NCBI GenBank assembly: GCA_009746045.1
Contig: RPFO01000164.1
Span: 2,563,285 to 2,627,284 of the forward strand
Direction of reading: 5' to 3'
Length of the DNA: 64,000 nt
DNA from: Mesostigma viride
Taxonomy: Eukaryota; Streptophyta; Mesostigmatophyceae; Mesostigmatales; Mesostigmataceae
The notes beneath the pieces were generated by a model that worked only from the letters and a program-made list of their open reading frames with translations, was not told the DNA's origin and did not search any database. This document shows, piece by piece, positions 50,501 to 62,189 of the stretch; within the stretch, counting starts at the first letter, position 1, and every line of letters begins with the position of its first letter. The translations under genes and the position numbers were made by a program.

Positions 50501-52143
50501 CAGATTGATATTACTTGCGCCCATGTCAGAACATGTGCCCAACATCAAAACACGCATCTAGCTAGCACACATGCCAACATCTCTTGCTTGCTGCATTGAT
50601 CACGCACGTTTGTGCGCATCATTCTGCATTCCCCCCCCCCGCCCCCCCTCAGGTGATGGAGCGCACGTTGGCCAGCTTCCGCCAGCGGTTGTCACGGGGC
50701 CGTGCGACCAACGAGAGCAGCCTGGCCGTGCTCGAGGAGCTGCGGTTCCTCACTGCTTCGCGGGCTGGGGAGGGGGGGGCCCTGGACGAGAGCGGCATGA
50801 GTGACGCCAGTAGCGGTGACGATGATGGGATGGACCGCGCTGGTGCCGGGGGCAGTCATGACTACGCCCAGGCTCGGTCTGGCAGGGAGGACCAGCGAAA
50901 GGGGGATGACAGATCAAGCGTTTTGGCTACGAGGGGAGGTGCAGCCTCCGGGAGCGTCGATCGCGGCAAGGGGGTCACGTCGTTGGGGATTTCTTCCATA
51001 GGGGCCAGGGGGGATCGGGAGGATAGTGACAGGGACAGGGATGCCGGCAGGGGGCTCCCTGTGGTGACAGAAGGGAGCAGCGAGCAGGACAGTCGGGGTG
51101 CGAGTGATGACCGTCGTAGGAGGGAGGAGCGTGCGCGGGAGGAGGAGTGGCAGCGGTCGGTGGCGGCGGAACGCGCCCGCAAGGAGCGGGAGGCCGAGCG
51201 GGTTCGGGCAGAGCGCGCGGAGGACCGGCGGCGGCGGGAGGAGGAAGCCCGCAGGGAGGAGGAGAGAGAGCGGAGGGAGCGGGAGGAGTCGCGTCGCCAG
51301 CAGGAGGAGGACCGGTGGCGTGCGCAGAGGGAGAAGGAGGCGGCCGAATTGGCGGAGGAGCGGAGGCGGGAGGAGGAGAGGGAGAGGCGGCGGAGGGAGG
51401 ACGAGGAGGAGGCGAGAAGGAGCGAGGAGTGGAGGGAGGCCGATCGTCTGCGGGCGGCCAAGGAGAGGGAGGAGGCGCTCCGGCGGGACCGGGAGAGGGA
51501 GGACAGGGAGAGGGAGGAAAGGGAGAAGGAGAGGGAGAGGGAGGACCGTATGGCACAAGAGCGGCAGCAGAGGGCCAGGGAACAGGAGGAGCTACGCCGC
51601 CAGCAGCAGCAGCAGCAACAAAAGGAGTTGGAGGAGGAGATGAGGCGGGGAGAGGAGCAACGGCGGCTCGCGGGCGATGATGGCGGGTCTGACAAGCTGC
51701 GCTCGGTGTCGGGCGAGTCGTCGTCCAATGACGTGCTCAGCCTGCCGGGGCTGGGTGGCCCCGACAGCGACCCCCCGGGGGGCAAGAACGACAGAGATGA
51801 CAAGGATGAAAGTGACGGTGGCGGCGATGATGGGGGCGGGGCCCCACAGGACGAGTCATCGGCGTCCAACAAGGAGAGCAGCGGCCACGGGGGTGGGGGT
51901 TCCATCGCCAGCTGGCACAGCGGGTACGGGCAGGTCTTGGACTACAGTGCCAGTGACGCGATTACCCCGCTGGACGATGAGCCCGGGTTCGGCGTGAGCG
52001 CGATCCACAAGAGTGAGTCGTCGAGTCCAGCGGTCAGCTACACAGGGGGGGGCAAGGGGAGCGGTGCCGGCTCGGTGGTGCCTAGCGTGGAGAGTCTGCA
52101 CTTGGACGAGGGTCTGGCGTCCTTCTCCAGCGACCAGAAGTAA
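33539..52143 (+). CDS. OFD1: OFD1-like LisH/coiled-coil centriole protein, 15 exons
   Basis: Exons: 33539-33628, 33765-34031, 34362-34515, 35774-35916, 37094-37267, 37771-37872, 38931-39055, 39917-39990, 40779-40927, 45926-46038, 46991-47156, 47856-47960, 48962-49073, 49704-50110, 50653-52143. All introns are GT-AG and all junctions keep phase; the total is 3672 nt, 1223 aa. The N-terminus ([19 protein letters not shown], then TQLRSQIL) and the LisH motif at about 63-93 ([20 protein letters not shown]) match OFD1, a distal centriole/basal-body protein needed for flagella. Exons 4-13 encode an almost continuous coiled coil. Exon 14 is Pro/Ser-rich. Exon 15 has a Glu/Arg-rich helix (51120-51680) and a Ser/Gly tail. 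Extra exons in the long intron 9 cannot be excluded. Confidence 0.8.
35917..37093 (+). other. Intron 4 of OFD1-like gene, G-rich
   Basis: Starts with long G runs and TGGTGG-type repeats (about 35925-36065). No internal gene seen. Confidence 0.5.
39036..39475 (+). repeat. 82-bp minisatellite duplicating exon 7's 3' end and donor
   Basis: The last 20 or so bases of exon 7 (GATGAGGCGTCGCGCCT) plus the 5' splice site and about 60 bp of intron repeat with a period of exactly 82 bp. Donor GT positions are 39056, 39138, 39220, 39302 and 39384; the sixth copy at 39466 has lost GT (reads GC). Confidence 0.9.
39765..39898 (+). repeat. 11-bp minisatellite in intron 7
   Basis: About 12 copies of TTCGCCACCAT-like units just upstream of exon 8. 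Confidence 0.85.
40608..40752 (+). repeat. 24-bp minisatellite in intron 8
   Basis: Six copies of CTATGGGTGTTGGTCTACTT-type units, ending 26 bp before exon 9. Confidence 0.85.
41300..42040. repeat. CATTACTTAGCAAT satellite, left part
   Basis: Tandem units at about 41302-41345 and 41995-42040; the same satellite resumes at 45620-45810, so the composite element split or extended it. Between the two blocks are TCCCGTCAA-rich repeats. Confidence 0.7.
42215..43398 (-). mobile_element. 5'-truncated LINE with TSD
   Basis: Inserted into unit 1 of the composite repeat. The duplication CACATGCCCCCTT is at 42202-42214 and 43399-43411, and the empty site is preserved in unit 2 (about 43908-43920). An AATTAATTAATTAATTAG tail lies at the left (3') edge. 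Truncated inside the RT domain at the right. Confidence 0.9.
42402..43398 (-). pseudogene. LINE reverse transcriptase, C-terminal two thirds
   Basis: Open frame from the truncation point. It contains [16 protein letters not shown] (motif B region), the catalytic [14 protein letters not shown], then [21 protein letters not shown] and the WxxxxDN-like end before the stop. Codons before 43398 belong to flanking repeat, so the apparent ATG at 43430 is not native. Fingers domain and motif A are missing, so it cannot be active. Confidence 0.85.
44405..44583. repeat. GC-rich hairpin followed by (TA)n and poly-T
   Basis: Arms near 44416-44440 (GGGGGGCGCGTGAAAACG) and 44490-44516 are inverted repeats of about 25 bp. 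They are followed by about 22 TA dinucleotides (44521-44564) and about 20 T. Lies inside unit 2 of the composite repeat. Confidence 0.8.
45620..45810. repeat. CATTACTTAGCAAT satellite, right part
   Basis: Tandem 14-bp-scale units (ACTTAGCGATCATT, ACTTATCAGTCAT) immediately after the composite repeat. Confidence 0.8.
46668..46967 (+). repeat. CCCCT pentamer tract before exon 11
   Basis: About 300 bp of pure pyrimidine made of CCCCT units with small slips, ending about 25 bp upstream of the exon 11 acceptor. It acts as, or extends, the polypyrimidine tract. Confidence 0.95.
48372..48552 (+). repeat. CAC trinucleotide microsatellite in intron 12
   Basis: About 60 CAC units with few interruptions. 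No role is evident. Confidence 0.95.
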
Positions 52144-52635
52144 GTCGTTCTTGTGTTTCAAAAAAAGCCTTTCGTGCGTTGCATAGCTTGGGGGCAGAAG
52201 TTTATACTAGTGAAATTTACTACAGAGGACTGCGCTCCCTGTATTCTTATCGTGTATGTTATTATGTTATGTATGTGGGTGGTACGCTATGGTGTCGAAA
52301 TACCAAGCCCTCCGTGTGTCCGTGTGACTGGAAGCATTTTCTCTGTTCCAAAGTTTCTCTGTTGTGCAAAGACTCGGTAGATTTCACCAATGCCAGTAGT
52401 TTCAACACGTGCGCCCTGGTCCTCTTTGTAAAGGTAACGATGTTTTTTCCTGGGATCGTTACGCACTATATTTCCAACAAATATGGCTAGGTTATCGCAG
52501 TTTCAACTTCGACCAGGTGTCGGGTAATGGTGGTGATGGACTAGAGGCTTCCCATGGTAGCCCTGAATTCCTAAAAAACGGCCACCCAAGTCTAGGAATG
52601 TGTTGCGGTCGCCAGAGGATTCGGTCGTGTGGGTT
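52144..52635. other. 3' region of OFD1-like gene
   Basis: A TGTAA-type algal polyadenylation signal is possible at 52427-52431. Another donor-like AGGTAACG follows at 52433. No further exon could be assigned. Confidence 0.4.
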
Positions 52636-54631
52636 TCGGATTTCTTTGAAAAGAGTTTCTCGAAGTGAGGCGGGGAATAAGGCCGCTCACGGGAGCCGCC
52701 TGGATGGTCGGCTGAACCGGGCGGGTTTGGCAGATGTAACCGGATTTGGCTAATGGCTGGCGACCTGGAATTGTTAGTAGGGGCAGTGGCCCTATTGTGC
52801 TACAATCTCGAAACAATCTTATGCTTAAAGTTTGACAGGGCCGGGTTTGTTGAACCGGTTTGTTGAATGATAATTAGAACCTTTCGGAAAGGGTATTTGA
52901 TTGGTTGTTGTTTTTGTGGTACGGTAGGTGTCGCTACATTCTCAGGTTGGCGTGTTAAGTTAAGCTCGGTTGCTGATGTCAGCCCCGTGCTAGGGCAGTT
53001 TGACTACTTTGGCGGCGTAGTGACATTGTTGTGGTCTTTTTTCTTGTAAACGTTGGCTGAGCGCCGACGGCTGAGGCTATGGCGGTACAAGAAGTGCCTC
53101 ACCAGCCTTGCGCTCAGCATGGGTGCGGGGCTAAAATTTGTTAACCAAATTTCCGGCATCCATGATCCCTGGCTGCTTAAGGCGGTTGGGATTCATGGCT
53201 GCCACTGGCCCGGAATTAATGTCCGGGTGATCGGGGTTTAAATGCGAAGCGGGGGCTGATGCATTATTTAATGGCTGGTTTGTTTGAAAGAAACGGCCAG
53301 CTGGCCGGGTTGGGCAAGGGCTAGCTTGCTTGATGGTTCCGTACCTGGGGATGCTTGCGCCTCGGGTTGGGCTGTCGGCAGGCTGGCCTGCCTTTGAGTT
53401 GTCTCGTACCTGGAAATGCTTGCATTCCGGGTTGGGCTTGGCTTGAGGGCCGCCGCGGCTCGGGGGGGTAAAAAATTTAAGTCACCGTTGTGGGACACGG
53501 AGCCTCGGCGCAGGAGGCAAGGGCTGAAAGCCAACTTGATTTCGTAATCAGTGGTATTTCCACTTTTTTGTACGGAAGGAGTGTTTATGTGCTCGGCACT
53601 AGGTTGGTTGCTCTTCAAAAAAGTTGTAAACTGGGCGTCGGCTGGAATCAGCGGCGCCAGTCAGCAGCTTTTGCTTTGACTTTGTGTTCCGCGACAGCAC
53701 CCCTTAGCGGACCAGAGAAGAGGTCGGCAACGAGGTCAGCGGGGGCCCCCGAGTGGGGTCAAAAATGCGAGCTGTGTCGATTGACAGTGCATGAATTTTT
53801 GTGCATTCACAGTCGCTGGGAATTAAATCTGTTTTCTGGCAACGGAGAGCGCCCATCGCGACAGGACAGCTTTTGACGGGAAAGGAAATGGTGCTTCTTT
53901 AGCGGACCGGAGGGCCAGGAAGGGGAGGTTGGGTAATCGCGAGCCATGCCTAAGGAGTTCTTAATAGCGGTTCTGTAACCGCTACCTGTCTGTATGCATC
54001 TACTTATTGTTTTAACAAAGATGCTGGTGACTATGGTGAGCAAACGGGTGTATGAATCGGATTTCTTTGAAAAGAGTTTCTCGAAGTGAGGCGGGGAATA
54101 AGGCCGCTCACGGGAGCCGCCTGGATGGTCGGCTGAACCGGGCGGGTTTGGCAGATGTAACCGGATTTGGCTAATGGCTGGCGACCTGGAATTGTTAGTA
54201 GGGGCAGTGGCCCTATTGTGCTACAATCTCGAAACAATCTTATGCTTAAAGTTTGACAGGGCCGGGTTTGTTGAACCGGTTTGTTGAATGATAATTAGAA
54301 CCTTTCGGAAAGGGTATTTGATTGGTTGTTGTTTTTGTGGTACGGTAGGTGTCGCTACATTCTCAGGTTGGCGTGTTAAGTTAAGCTCGGTTGCTGATGT
54401 CAGCCCCGTGCTAGGGCAGTTTGACTACTTTGGCGGCGTAGTGACATTGTTGTGGTCTTTTTTCTTGTCCCACCCACCCACCCTCTTTGGTGGCCTGGTC
54501 TGCGCGGGTAATCGCGAGCCATGCCTAAGGAGTTCTTAATAGCGGTTCTGTAACCGCTACCTGTCTGTATGCATCTACTTATTGTTTTAACAAAGATGCT
54601 GGTGACTATGGTGAGCAAACGGGTGTATGAA
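52636..54631 (+). repeat. Tandem duplication with internal deletion
   Basis: Block A is 52636-53047 and 54057-54468 (412 bp each); block B is 53931-54056 and 54506-54631 (126 bp each). Order A-x-B-A-y-B, where x is 883 bp and y only 37 bp. No coding function seen. Confidence 0.9.
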
Positions 54632-57600
54632 AGAGATTTCTTTTATGAATGCTACGTGGCCTGGCGAGGAACTGCGTGTTGCAACATGGGCGATAGGGAC
54701 TGTGCTGTAGACTGTGGTGTATCTTCTGTGGGGTTGGTCTATTTGCCAAGGCATGCTTACCCAAGGATGATAGAGGTAACCTGGATCAAATGTTTCATTC
54801 AAAACCCTGACAACATGGCCGCACACGTTTTCCCGAGCCACTTCCCTTAGAGCCATTCCCCTAAACATGATTTCATTTACCCTGAGCATGATCTCATTAC
54901 TTTTTTCGTATACCAAGCCTAACGTTTTCCCCTGGGTTCTGTTGCTATGCGTCTTTGTTCGATCCTTGCACTTCGACCCTTGCGTTTGTTTGCAGAAGCG
55001 ATGCAAAGTCTGAAAGTAGCGAAGGATGGTAAAGTTGCTGCATCTAGCAGCTCGTTGGCTATGCAATCAGCCAGTGGAGTCATGCCGTGACGTGCAAAAT
55101 GCAGCATTTACAGATGATATGAGTAATTTTAAGGGGAGGGGACACCCCTAAAGGGCACTTTTCTGGAAACCATACCTATGCATGTTCTAAAAATCCAAAT
55201 ATGATTGGGGACCATAAATATGATTTTAAAAAAAAATTCCAACCACTTGGGGGGGGTACTAGCCCCCACCAGATGCCGGTTACGCGCTAAAAATAGAAAA
55301 AGACGCTACTTTTGGCATATTTTCCCTAGGACAATGGGCAAACATATTTGGACCAAATCATATATTTCCATATAGTTCCCCCACTTTTGAGAAAGTCTGC
55401 CTAATTTTGAGCACAAAACAATGATGTTTAGACACATTGATGGATTTTCCCGCAAAAAGGGTACTTTTTTTCACCAAAAAAAATAAAACAAATCATAAAC
55501 ACATGGAATCATGCCATATCTTTTATTTTCAAATACTAGAGAGGGGGGACATGCAGCCCCAAATTTTCAGGTCATTCTGACAAGCACAGCCCTATTTGAT
55601 GGATATTCCTAGATTGCCACCTGTGACGAAGCTAAGGGAGGTTTTAGCTAGTATTTAACCACACTAACACCCCTTTATACATCTAAGCCTCATGAAAACT
55701 GGCCAAACCACATACTACCATTCTCTGCACATATGGTACCTCCTATGTTCAAGGTTTGACGCCATTCTGACAAGAACTGCCCAAGTTACAACCATTCCAA
55801 GACGGCCACCCATGTAGACGCTACAAGGAAATTAGAGTAACCATTTAGCCACACTAGCACCTCCTTCTTCATCAAAGACATCTGCAAACTGACCAAAGCA
55901 CACATAATCAACTCTTGCACGCTGACGGCAACGCATGCTCAATGTGGGGGGTCATTGCGACAAGAACTGCTCAAGTTGATGGGTTTCCTATTTGACCATG
56001 CACATGACAAGGCGCTAAGGACCACTCAGTAAGTTAGTAACCCCACAGTGCCACTGAATATGCCATCCAACATGCACCAAAACCATGCAGAGTATGTTTA
56101 CAAAGTACGAAGGGGTGGCCACGCACCTCATATGTCTTCATCATCCCTCCAGCATGGCCAGCCTTGTAAATATGTGCATAGCCTTGACGATGGTAGCCCT
56201 AACATGCCTAAGCAGCATTTCCTATTTTTCTCCCAGGTTAGAGTGTAAGGTTGATGCAAACCAAGCTAATCAACACAACAACACCTCCTAAACTGTCCTC
56301 CCCGGCATGGATGACAAACTGGGACTATGGAGGGCAAGGAACCAAGTAAGAACATGGTATATATAGCTTGCATGCAGTCATGCATGTCAACCATGGTTGG
56401 CTCAGCACATTGTAGTCTTGTCACATCATCATAACAAAGGAAAGCTCAAACAACCATTGGTGCCAGCTATCTACATGCAGTCACACAAATGCAATATCTC
56501 CAACATCATCATCACTATAACACTTCCATCCCTGCACGATAAAAAGCAAAGAAACCATTGGCGGCCCTTCACCGCATGAGCGCTGTGATGCCGCTGCGGC
56601 CTGCGAGGAGAGAGGGTGCGTCACTCTCAAACAGCAAGAAGCGTCCATACGTTTTCACCTTTGCGGAGTGTCTGATCAGAATATACGCACAACATCCTTG
56701 CCAGAACACCTTTTATGAAATGCCTTATACCTTCCCGAAGAGCTATAGGCTGCGACTGAAGCGGCCCTGATCACGACATCAACGAAAACAATCTAAAGCT
56801 GCCAGGTATTCGACAACACAACGGCAAGCGACGGCGAGCTAGCTGGCGGAAACTGCCCAAAAAGAACGCAAAAAACCTCGAACGATGAGCTCATAGAAGA
56901 AAGCACCGATAGCAGATAACATTCGCGACAAATCTGTACCTTGCCCTCGTAAATCCCTCGCCCAGGCGCGCAACAACAGCCGTTCTTCCATTGACAGGTC
57001 AGACACGCACTGCGCAGGTCTGAACAATTACTTACCGACGAATGGCCGAAAATCTGGCAAAAAGCACCAGCTCAGTTTAGAATTCGATGCAACCGATATT
57101 AATGCCTGCTTCACGGTCAGAACAGCCCCCAAAACCGCTATTTTACAGCCGCTATCATGAATTCTATTTCATTCCGCGCGACCAAAAAATTCAGATTACC
57201 CCCCATGCCGATGGCATAAAAAAACAACAGCGATATTGTAAACCAGCTGATTTCCGCCACAAACTAACATCATAAACTCATCTCCTTTTAGATTCGAGTA
57301 AAATTTTTGCATTTCGCCTGCCCTAGTGTGGTAGTTTCGCCTGAACGCAGTCGCCATGGCCACTTCCGCAAGGGGTGCGCGCACCGTGCACGTGAAATTT
57401 GTGACCTTCGGCTCCGGCGCGAATTTTTTGGCGCCAAAAAATTCGGGGGTGTCCCGTCCCCCAACACCACTTGTCACAAATTATGATGCGTTCTTGCAGC
57501 GGTGGGCATCTTACCAAGTGTATGTGTGTGCATGTAGGAAAACTATACCGCATCATCACGACCGGACCCCTTCGGTAAAGTCTAGGAGTTTATACAGAGG
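54632..57600. other. AT-rich gene-free stretch
   Basis: About 3 kb without a supported gene. 55.1-56.5 kb is notably AT-rich, low in ORFs and has loosely repeated phrases such as CATTCTGACAAG (about 55573, 55770). Short ORFs look random. Confidence 0.5.
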
Positions 57601-57623
57601 CCATTCATAAACATGCAAGTCAA

Positions 57624-59125
57624 ATGGGCTTCCGTCCTGGGCGCAACACCGTCATGGCCATCTTCGTCGCGCGTCGCCTCTTCGAGGAAATCGCTCTCCT
57701 GCACACTGGTGAGTTTCCGGGCGTCATCCTGATCTTCGTCGACTTCATCAAGGCTTTTGATTCTGTCCTCTGGGACGCTCTATGGGCTGTACTTGCTCGC
57801 GCTCGCGTCCCCACTCCCCTGATTACCGTCATCCGCACGCTGTATGAGGGGTCAACCACTTCGGTGCGCACTCAACACGGCATTACCCCGCCATGCCCAC
57901 TGCAGAACGGCGTCTGGCAGGGTTGCGTCCTGTCGCCGTACCTGTTTATTATTGTAGTGGATTACGTTCATGCGCCAGGCACGTGCTCGCTTTGCTAGCA
58001 TTGCAGGGCGAGCCCCTGGCCTAGCGATCACGAACGAGCTTGGAGAAGGGGGGCCGACTAACAAGCAGAATTTACTAGCTGACCTCATTTATGCCGACGA
58101 CATCACACTCATCGAGAAGCCGGAGTCTGCCCAACTTTGGCTGGACTGCCTTGCGCTCGAGGCTCGGGCGGTTGGTCTAGAAATCAGCCCCAAAACGGAG
58201 GCCCTGGCCCTCGGCATGGCAAGGCCCCCACCCACGCTCCGCCTGTTAGACGATGCCGAGGTCAACTACCCTCCTTCAGGCCGCTTCAAGCTGCTCGGCA
58301 GTTGCCTTCCCGACTGCGAGGACGACATGACGACACGAATCGGCATGGCGTGGGCGCACCTTCATGACCAGTGACCGCCGCTGGTGGAGCAACCCCGCCC
58401 TACCCCGGATTGTCAAGCGTGACCTCTTCAAGGTCGTCATTCTGACGATCCTGACCTATACGCGGGCGCCAAGACCTGGACACTGACGCAGGAACTGGAG
58501 CAACGACTCGACGGCGCCGTCACCAAGATGCTGCGCAAGGCCCTTAACATCCCCTTTGGTTTGCACATTAGTAATGAGGATTTGTACGCTGATTTGCCCT
58601 ATGTTTCTCACATTATTAGGCACAGGCGCCTGGGCCTAGCCGGGCACCTGGCCCGCACAGATCAGGTAGATACATCATGTAGACTAGCTGGCACCAAGCC
58701 CGCACAGCGGCCTGGGCGATATGTCCTCACCTGGCGTGCCCCCGGCCGCGCGCGGCAGGGCCGCCACCCGTGGACTTTTCGTGATAGACTCGGCATGGAC
58801 ATGTGCTACACTAGACGATCAGAATGTGCTACACTAGACGTGACGGGCTCACACCCGGGCAGCCTCCTGGTTTGTCTGTAATATGGAGGCATATCGATGG
58901 TGCGCAAGGATAGATGGCAAGTAGTGCAATGAAGGAGACCACCCCCAAGGCTGTGGGGGCTTCGCGTGTGACCAAGTATGGCATTCATAGCGATTCGGGC
59001 CGCGCGGTGCCCACACCCCTGTAACTATAGGACCTAGATAGCTTACACCATCCATTCCATCCCATATGTTCCCCTCCCACTGACGACTTATGCTCACGTG
59101 ACGCAGTCACGTGTCTATTTAATTC
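57624..59125 (+). pseudogene. LINE reverse transcriptase with frameshifts and 3' UTR
   Basis: Three frames in order. 57624-57964 has FVDFIKAFDSV (motif A) and [16 protein letters not shown]. 57970-58374 has YADDIT (motif C) and EISPKTEAL. From about 58380 it runs to 58880 with TWTLTQELE and GHLARTDQVDT. One base change near 57966 and another near 58375 break the frame. The 3' UTR extends to about 59125; an inverted copy of it lies at 28046-28400. Same broad clade as the RT at 42402-43398 but clearly a different family. Confidence 0.8.
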
Positions 59126-59129
59126 ATCT

Positions 59130-60165
59130 CAACTCACGCGCGTTTTTGCTAGTATTTGGTGGCAGTTGGTCACTAAATGGGGTCAGATGACCTTAGGACC
59201 TGGTGCACGGTTGGTAGTCATGAGCATCAGTCTCCTTGCAAGCAGCCAGGCCGGCCGGCCAGAAGCTCTTAATATTTGCATATTATACGGGATTTGTTTA
59301 TTATAGAACCTGAAATTTTGCTAAAAATAGATGTGCCAAAAATAGACCAACCGAGGTCGATCAGAAAAATCTGGAAAGTTCAATTCCTTCTATTGGTGTC
59401 CCAAACATGCTGCCTGCACATATATCTAGCATGTTTCATGTAGGGCTTATAAGGTAGGTGTTTGGCATGCACTTTCATACCGTTGTGAAAGTGCTGTCCT
59501 CCGGATTTTCGCCTTTGCACCGTGTGCAGTTCTTGGACGTTTGGAATCACATGGCACGGCTAACGTAATGACTGACTAGCTAGACCTTTTCAGCACTTGG
59601 TTTTCCATTTGCGGGTATTTCCACGTAAATGGTGGGAGAGCGATCGCAGCAATGGTGCTCACCACTAGACACTCCCGGCCAGTTAGGCTCGAAACACACA
59701 CCCTGATCAAGCAAGCTGTTTCGATCCGGCCCCAGCGTCTACGTCATCTAGTCGCTCTACACGTAAGCCAGCCATAATTTCAATGCACAAGGCTACACAT
59801 TTCCATCTCCATTCATATTCATCATCATCCTGAATGACTCGAAAACGCGGACAAGATAACGGCAGGCTCGAGGGTACCATGGTCCGGATTCTCGTTCCGA
59901 TTTCTGGCCTGCGCTGGTTGTCTCCTTGATAGGGTGGAAGATTAATTAATTAATAGACACGTGACTGCGTCCCACGATAAGGTGGAAGATGATCATGGCT
60001 GAACAATGGCTAGGGCATGGCATCTCAGCAGAGAGCGAGACTCTGCATGCCCATAGCCTAACCTCTGCATGCCCATAGCCTAACTTGTTGAGGGTACTAC
60101 CCCCATATATACGCCAATAATACTTACGAGCCACGAGCCACGAGGTAGCCATGGCTCAGACGGCG
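59130..60165. repeat. Dispersed repeat in minus orientation and flanks
   Basis: About 59490-59935 is the inverted partner of 28965-29400, ending TTGTCTCCTTGATA. 59942-59954 has a TTAATTAATTAAT tail. 59130-59480 shows nothing recognisable. Confidence 0.6.
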
Positions 60166-60171
60166 GAGCTC

Positions 60172-61681
60172 ATAACTTTCACGTTTGAGCACCGAATTTA
60201 GCCGTGAATATCACAATCGACGCGTCTTTCTACGACGCACATGCTGATATAATTTTCCGAAGCTACTACGCAATATATACGATGTGCAAACGCCTCAGAC
60301 TCGACGCAACGCAGCCTGACGGCTGCGCTCAGCAATGAAAATACGTCTGCAGCTCCGGCTGCAGCTCCCGGCCCACCGGCCCAGAAGGCAGCGGCGCCAC
60401 TAGCCAAGCTCTAGTGGTCGCCCAGCCCCCTCTCGGGCTCGCCTCGCCAGCAGCGTCGCCTGAACCCAAGCGCATGCAGTCGCCCTGCCGAGCCCACCTG
60501 GGAAGCGTTCGACTTTGACGCCACTGAGCCAGCCCGGCTTTTTTGACAAGCTCAACCCCGACAAGATCCTGAGCTACGTGTTTTTCGGATCGTATGCCTC
60601 GCTTCTCGAGATGTGCAAGCAACTCTTCCATCAGGGCCGCCTCACCGATGCTTTCCAGAGACGCACCCACACCTTCGACGACATCCTCAAATGTCGCCGC
60701 CCCCACCTTCAGCAACGCGTCCTTTTCTCTCTCCTTGGCCGCTCCCTCGAGGAGCATTGGCCCCCAAAGCCCCTTGAGCACCACCACCTTAACCGAATCC
60801 TCTATCCGCTCACTCCTCAAGGAGGCCCTCGAGCAGCAGGTGGCCCCCATCGCTGCATGCAGATGTGGCGGCCATGGGCAGCACGCTGGCTGCCGAGCTC
60901 CCCCTCCTCTCCACCATCTCCACCGCCACCTCCACTCTCCTCGCCTCCTCCACCGCCACCATGCACCTCCACCTTCGACGCCATCACCGCCCAGCTCCGT
61001 GACATCGACAAGCGTCATCGCTATCGAGGTTCTGCAGAACACCGCAGGCCTCACCGCCCAGGCGGTGAAGGACATTGCCGCCAAGCCAGCCCCGGCTGGC
61101 CTGGCCGGCGATGCTCCCCCCATCACCACCTGGGCGGACATGCTTAAGCAACATACCACCTCCACCACCTCCGCCGTCGCAGCCCAGCTCCAACGGCAGA
61201 CGCTTGACCTCCGCGAGGAGGCCGAGCTCGCCAAGCGCAGCCTCAACGTCATTGTCAAGAACTTCACCATGGAGGAAGGTGAGAATTTCGAGAAGCTTGC
61301 GCGTGCTTTTGAGAGAGAAATCCTTGGTCGCATGGGCCTTACTGGTGAGATCGACCTGGTCGCCAACCGCCTTCCCTGCGCGCGGGGTAAGGCAGGGGCA
61401 CCCCCGCGCTCCTTCTCACCTTTAAGACCCCGGCGGACAAGATTTCTTTTCTCAGACGCCGCAAGCGGCTCGAGAAGACTCTCTTCACCCTTGATGACGA
61501 CTTGACCCTGGCGCAGCAACAACGGCGACGGGAGCTATGGCCGACCTACCTCCAGCTCCGGCAGACCAAGGCGGGGCAGCCGGTGTACTGGAAGGGGGCG
61601 GCCATCTACGTCGGCCACAAGCCCTGGCACGCGACCCCCTCGACCACCGCGGCCCCAGCGACTCCAGAAGCCCCAGCCTAG
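60172..61681 (+). pseudogene. LINE ORF1 (L1-type) with frameshift
   Basis: The 5' part matches 990-2140. The best frames are 60594-61385 (QAVKDIAAKPA, TTWADML, then LNVIVKNFTMEEGENFEKLA) and, after a one-base shift near 61395-61410, a second frame to the stop at 61679-61681 (TLDDDLTLAQQQRRRELWP, VYWKGAAIYVG). The last part has the RRM/CTD-like pattern of L1 ORF1 nucleic-acid chaperones. Frame breaks indicate a dead copy. Confidence 0.65.
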
Positions 61682-62180
61682 GGGAATACAGTATATTAGT
61701 GTAGAATAGATAGACCGTGGCCATGTACATGTACGCCTCCTACAGGCACTATACTAGCTAAGCCACGCGCTTTATTTAACCATGTACATGCGTGCCGATG
61801 ATGTGCCACACTCCAGATGATGCATGCCTAGCTTTATTTAGTTATGCTGTGCCCATGCAGAGAGCTGCTCTCTGCTGAGATGTCACGCTCTGTATAGCTA
61901 TGATGATCTTCCCCCCCATGACAGGCTCCCCCTTAGCTGGGCATAGCTTGATAGATCATGGGGATGCAGGTGCCCTGGTGCACCTAGAGCAAGTGTTGTT
62001 TACATTCCCACTCTTGCAGGAAGTAGCTTAGAATGTATTATAGGCTCATATGCCCCTTCTCTGGGCTATTAAAATTAAATTAAATTAAATTATAACATGC
62101 CTCCGTGGGGAGGTCATGTAGCACATATTTCATGATGGATGGGGTGGGGGAAGCCGCGTGATCGAACTATCCTAACTCTG
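61682..62180. other. LINE-derived non-coding stretch
   Basis: No gene. 61965-62100 resembles 2750-2870 (LINE 3' UTR) and ends in AAATTAAATTAAATT repeats. Confidence 0.5.
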
Positions 62181-62189
62181 TCTAGAAAA

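Noticed and set aside
50862-51905. 347-codon minus-strand Ser-rich ORF
   Set aside because: Antisense shadow of the Glu/Arg-rich exon 15 of the OFD1-like gene.
56397-57275. Small ORFs in the AT-rich region
   Set aside because: Short, without motifs or neighbours; compatible with chance.
60329-61522. 397-codon minus-strand ORF
   Set aside because: It is the antisense of the LINE ORF1 region and has low-complexity composition; the plus-strand frames show real ORF1 motifs.
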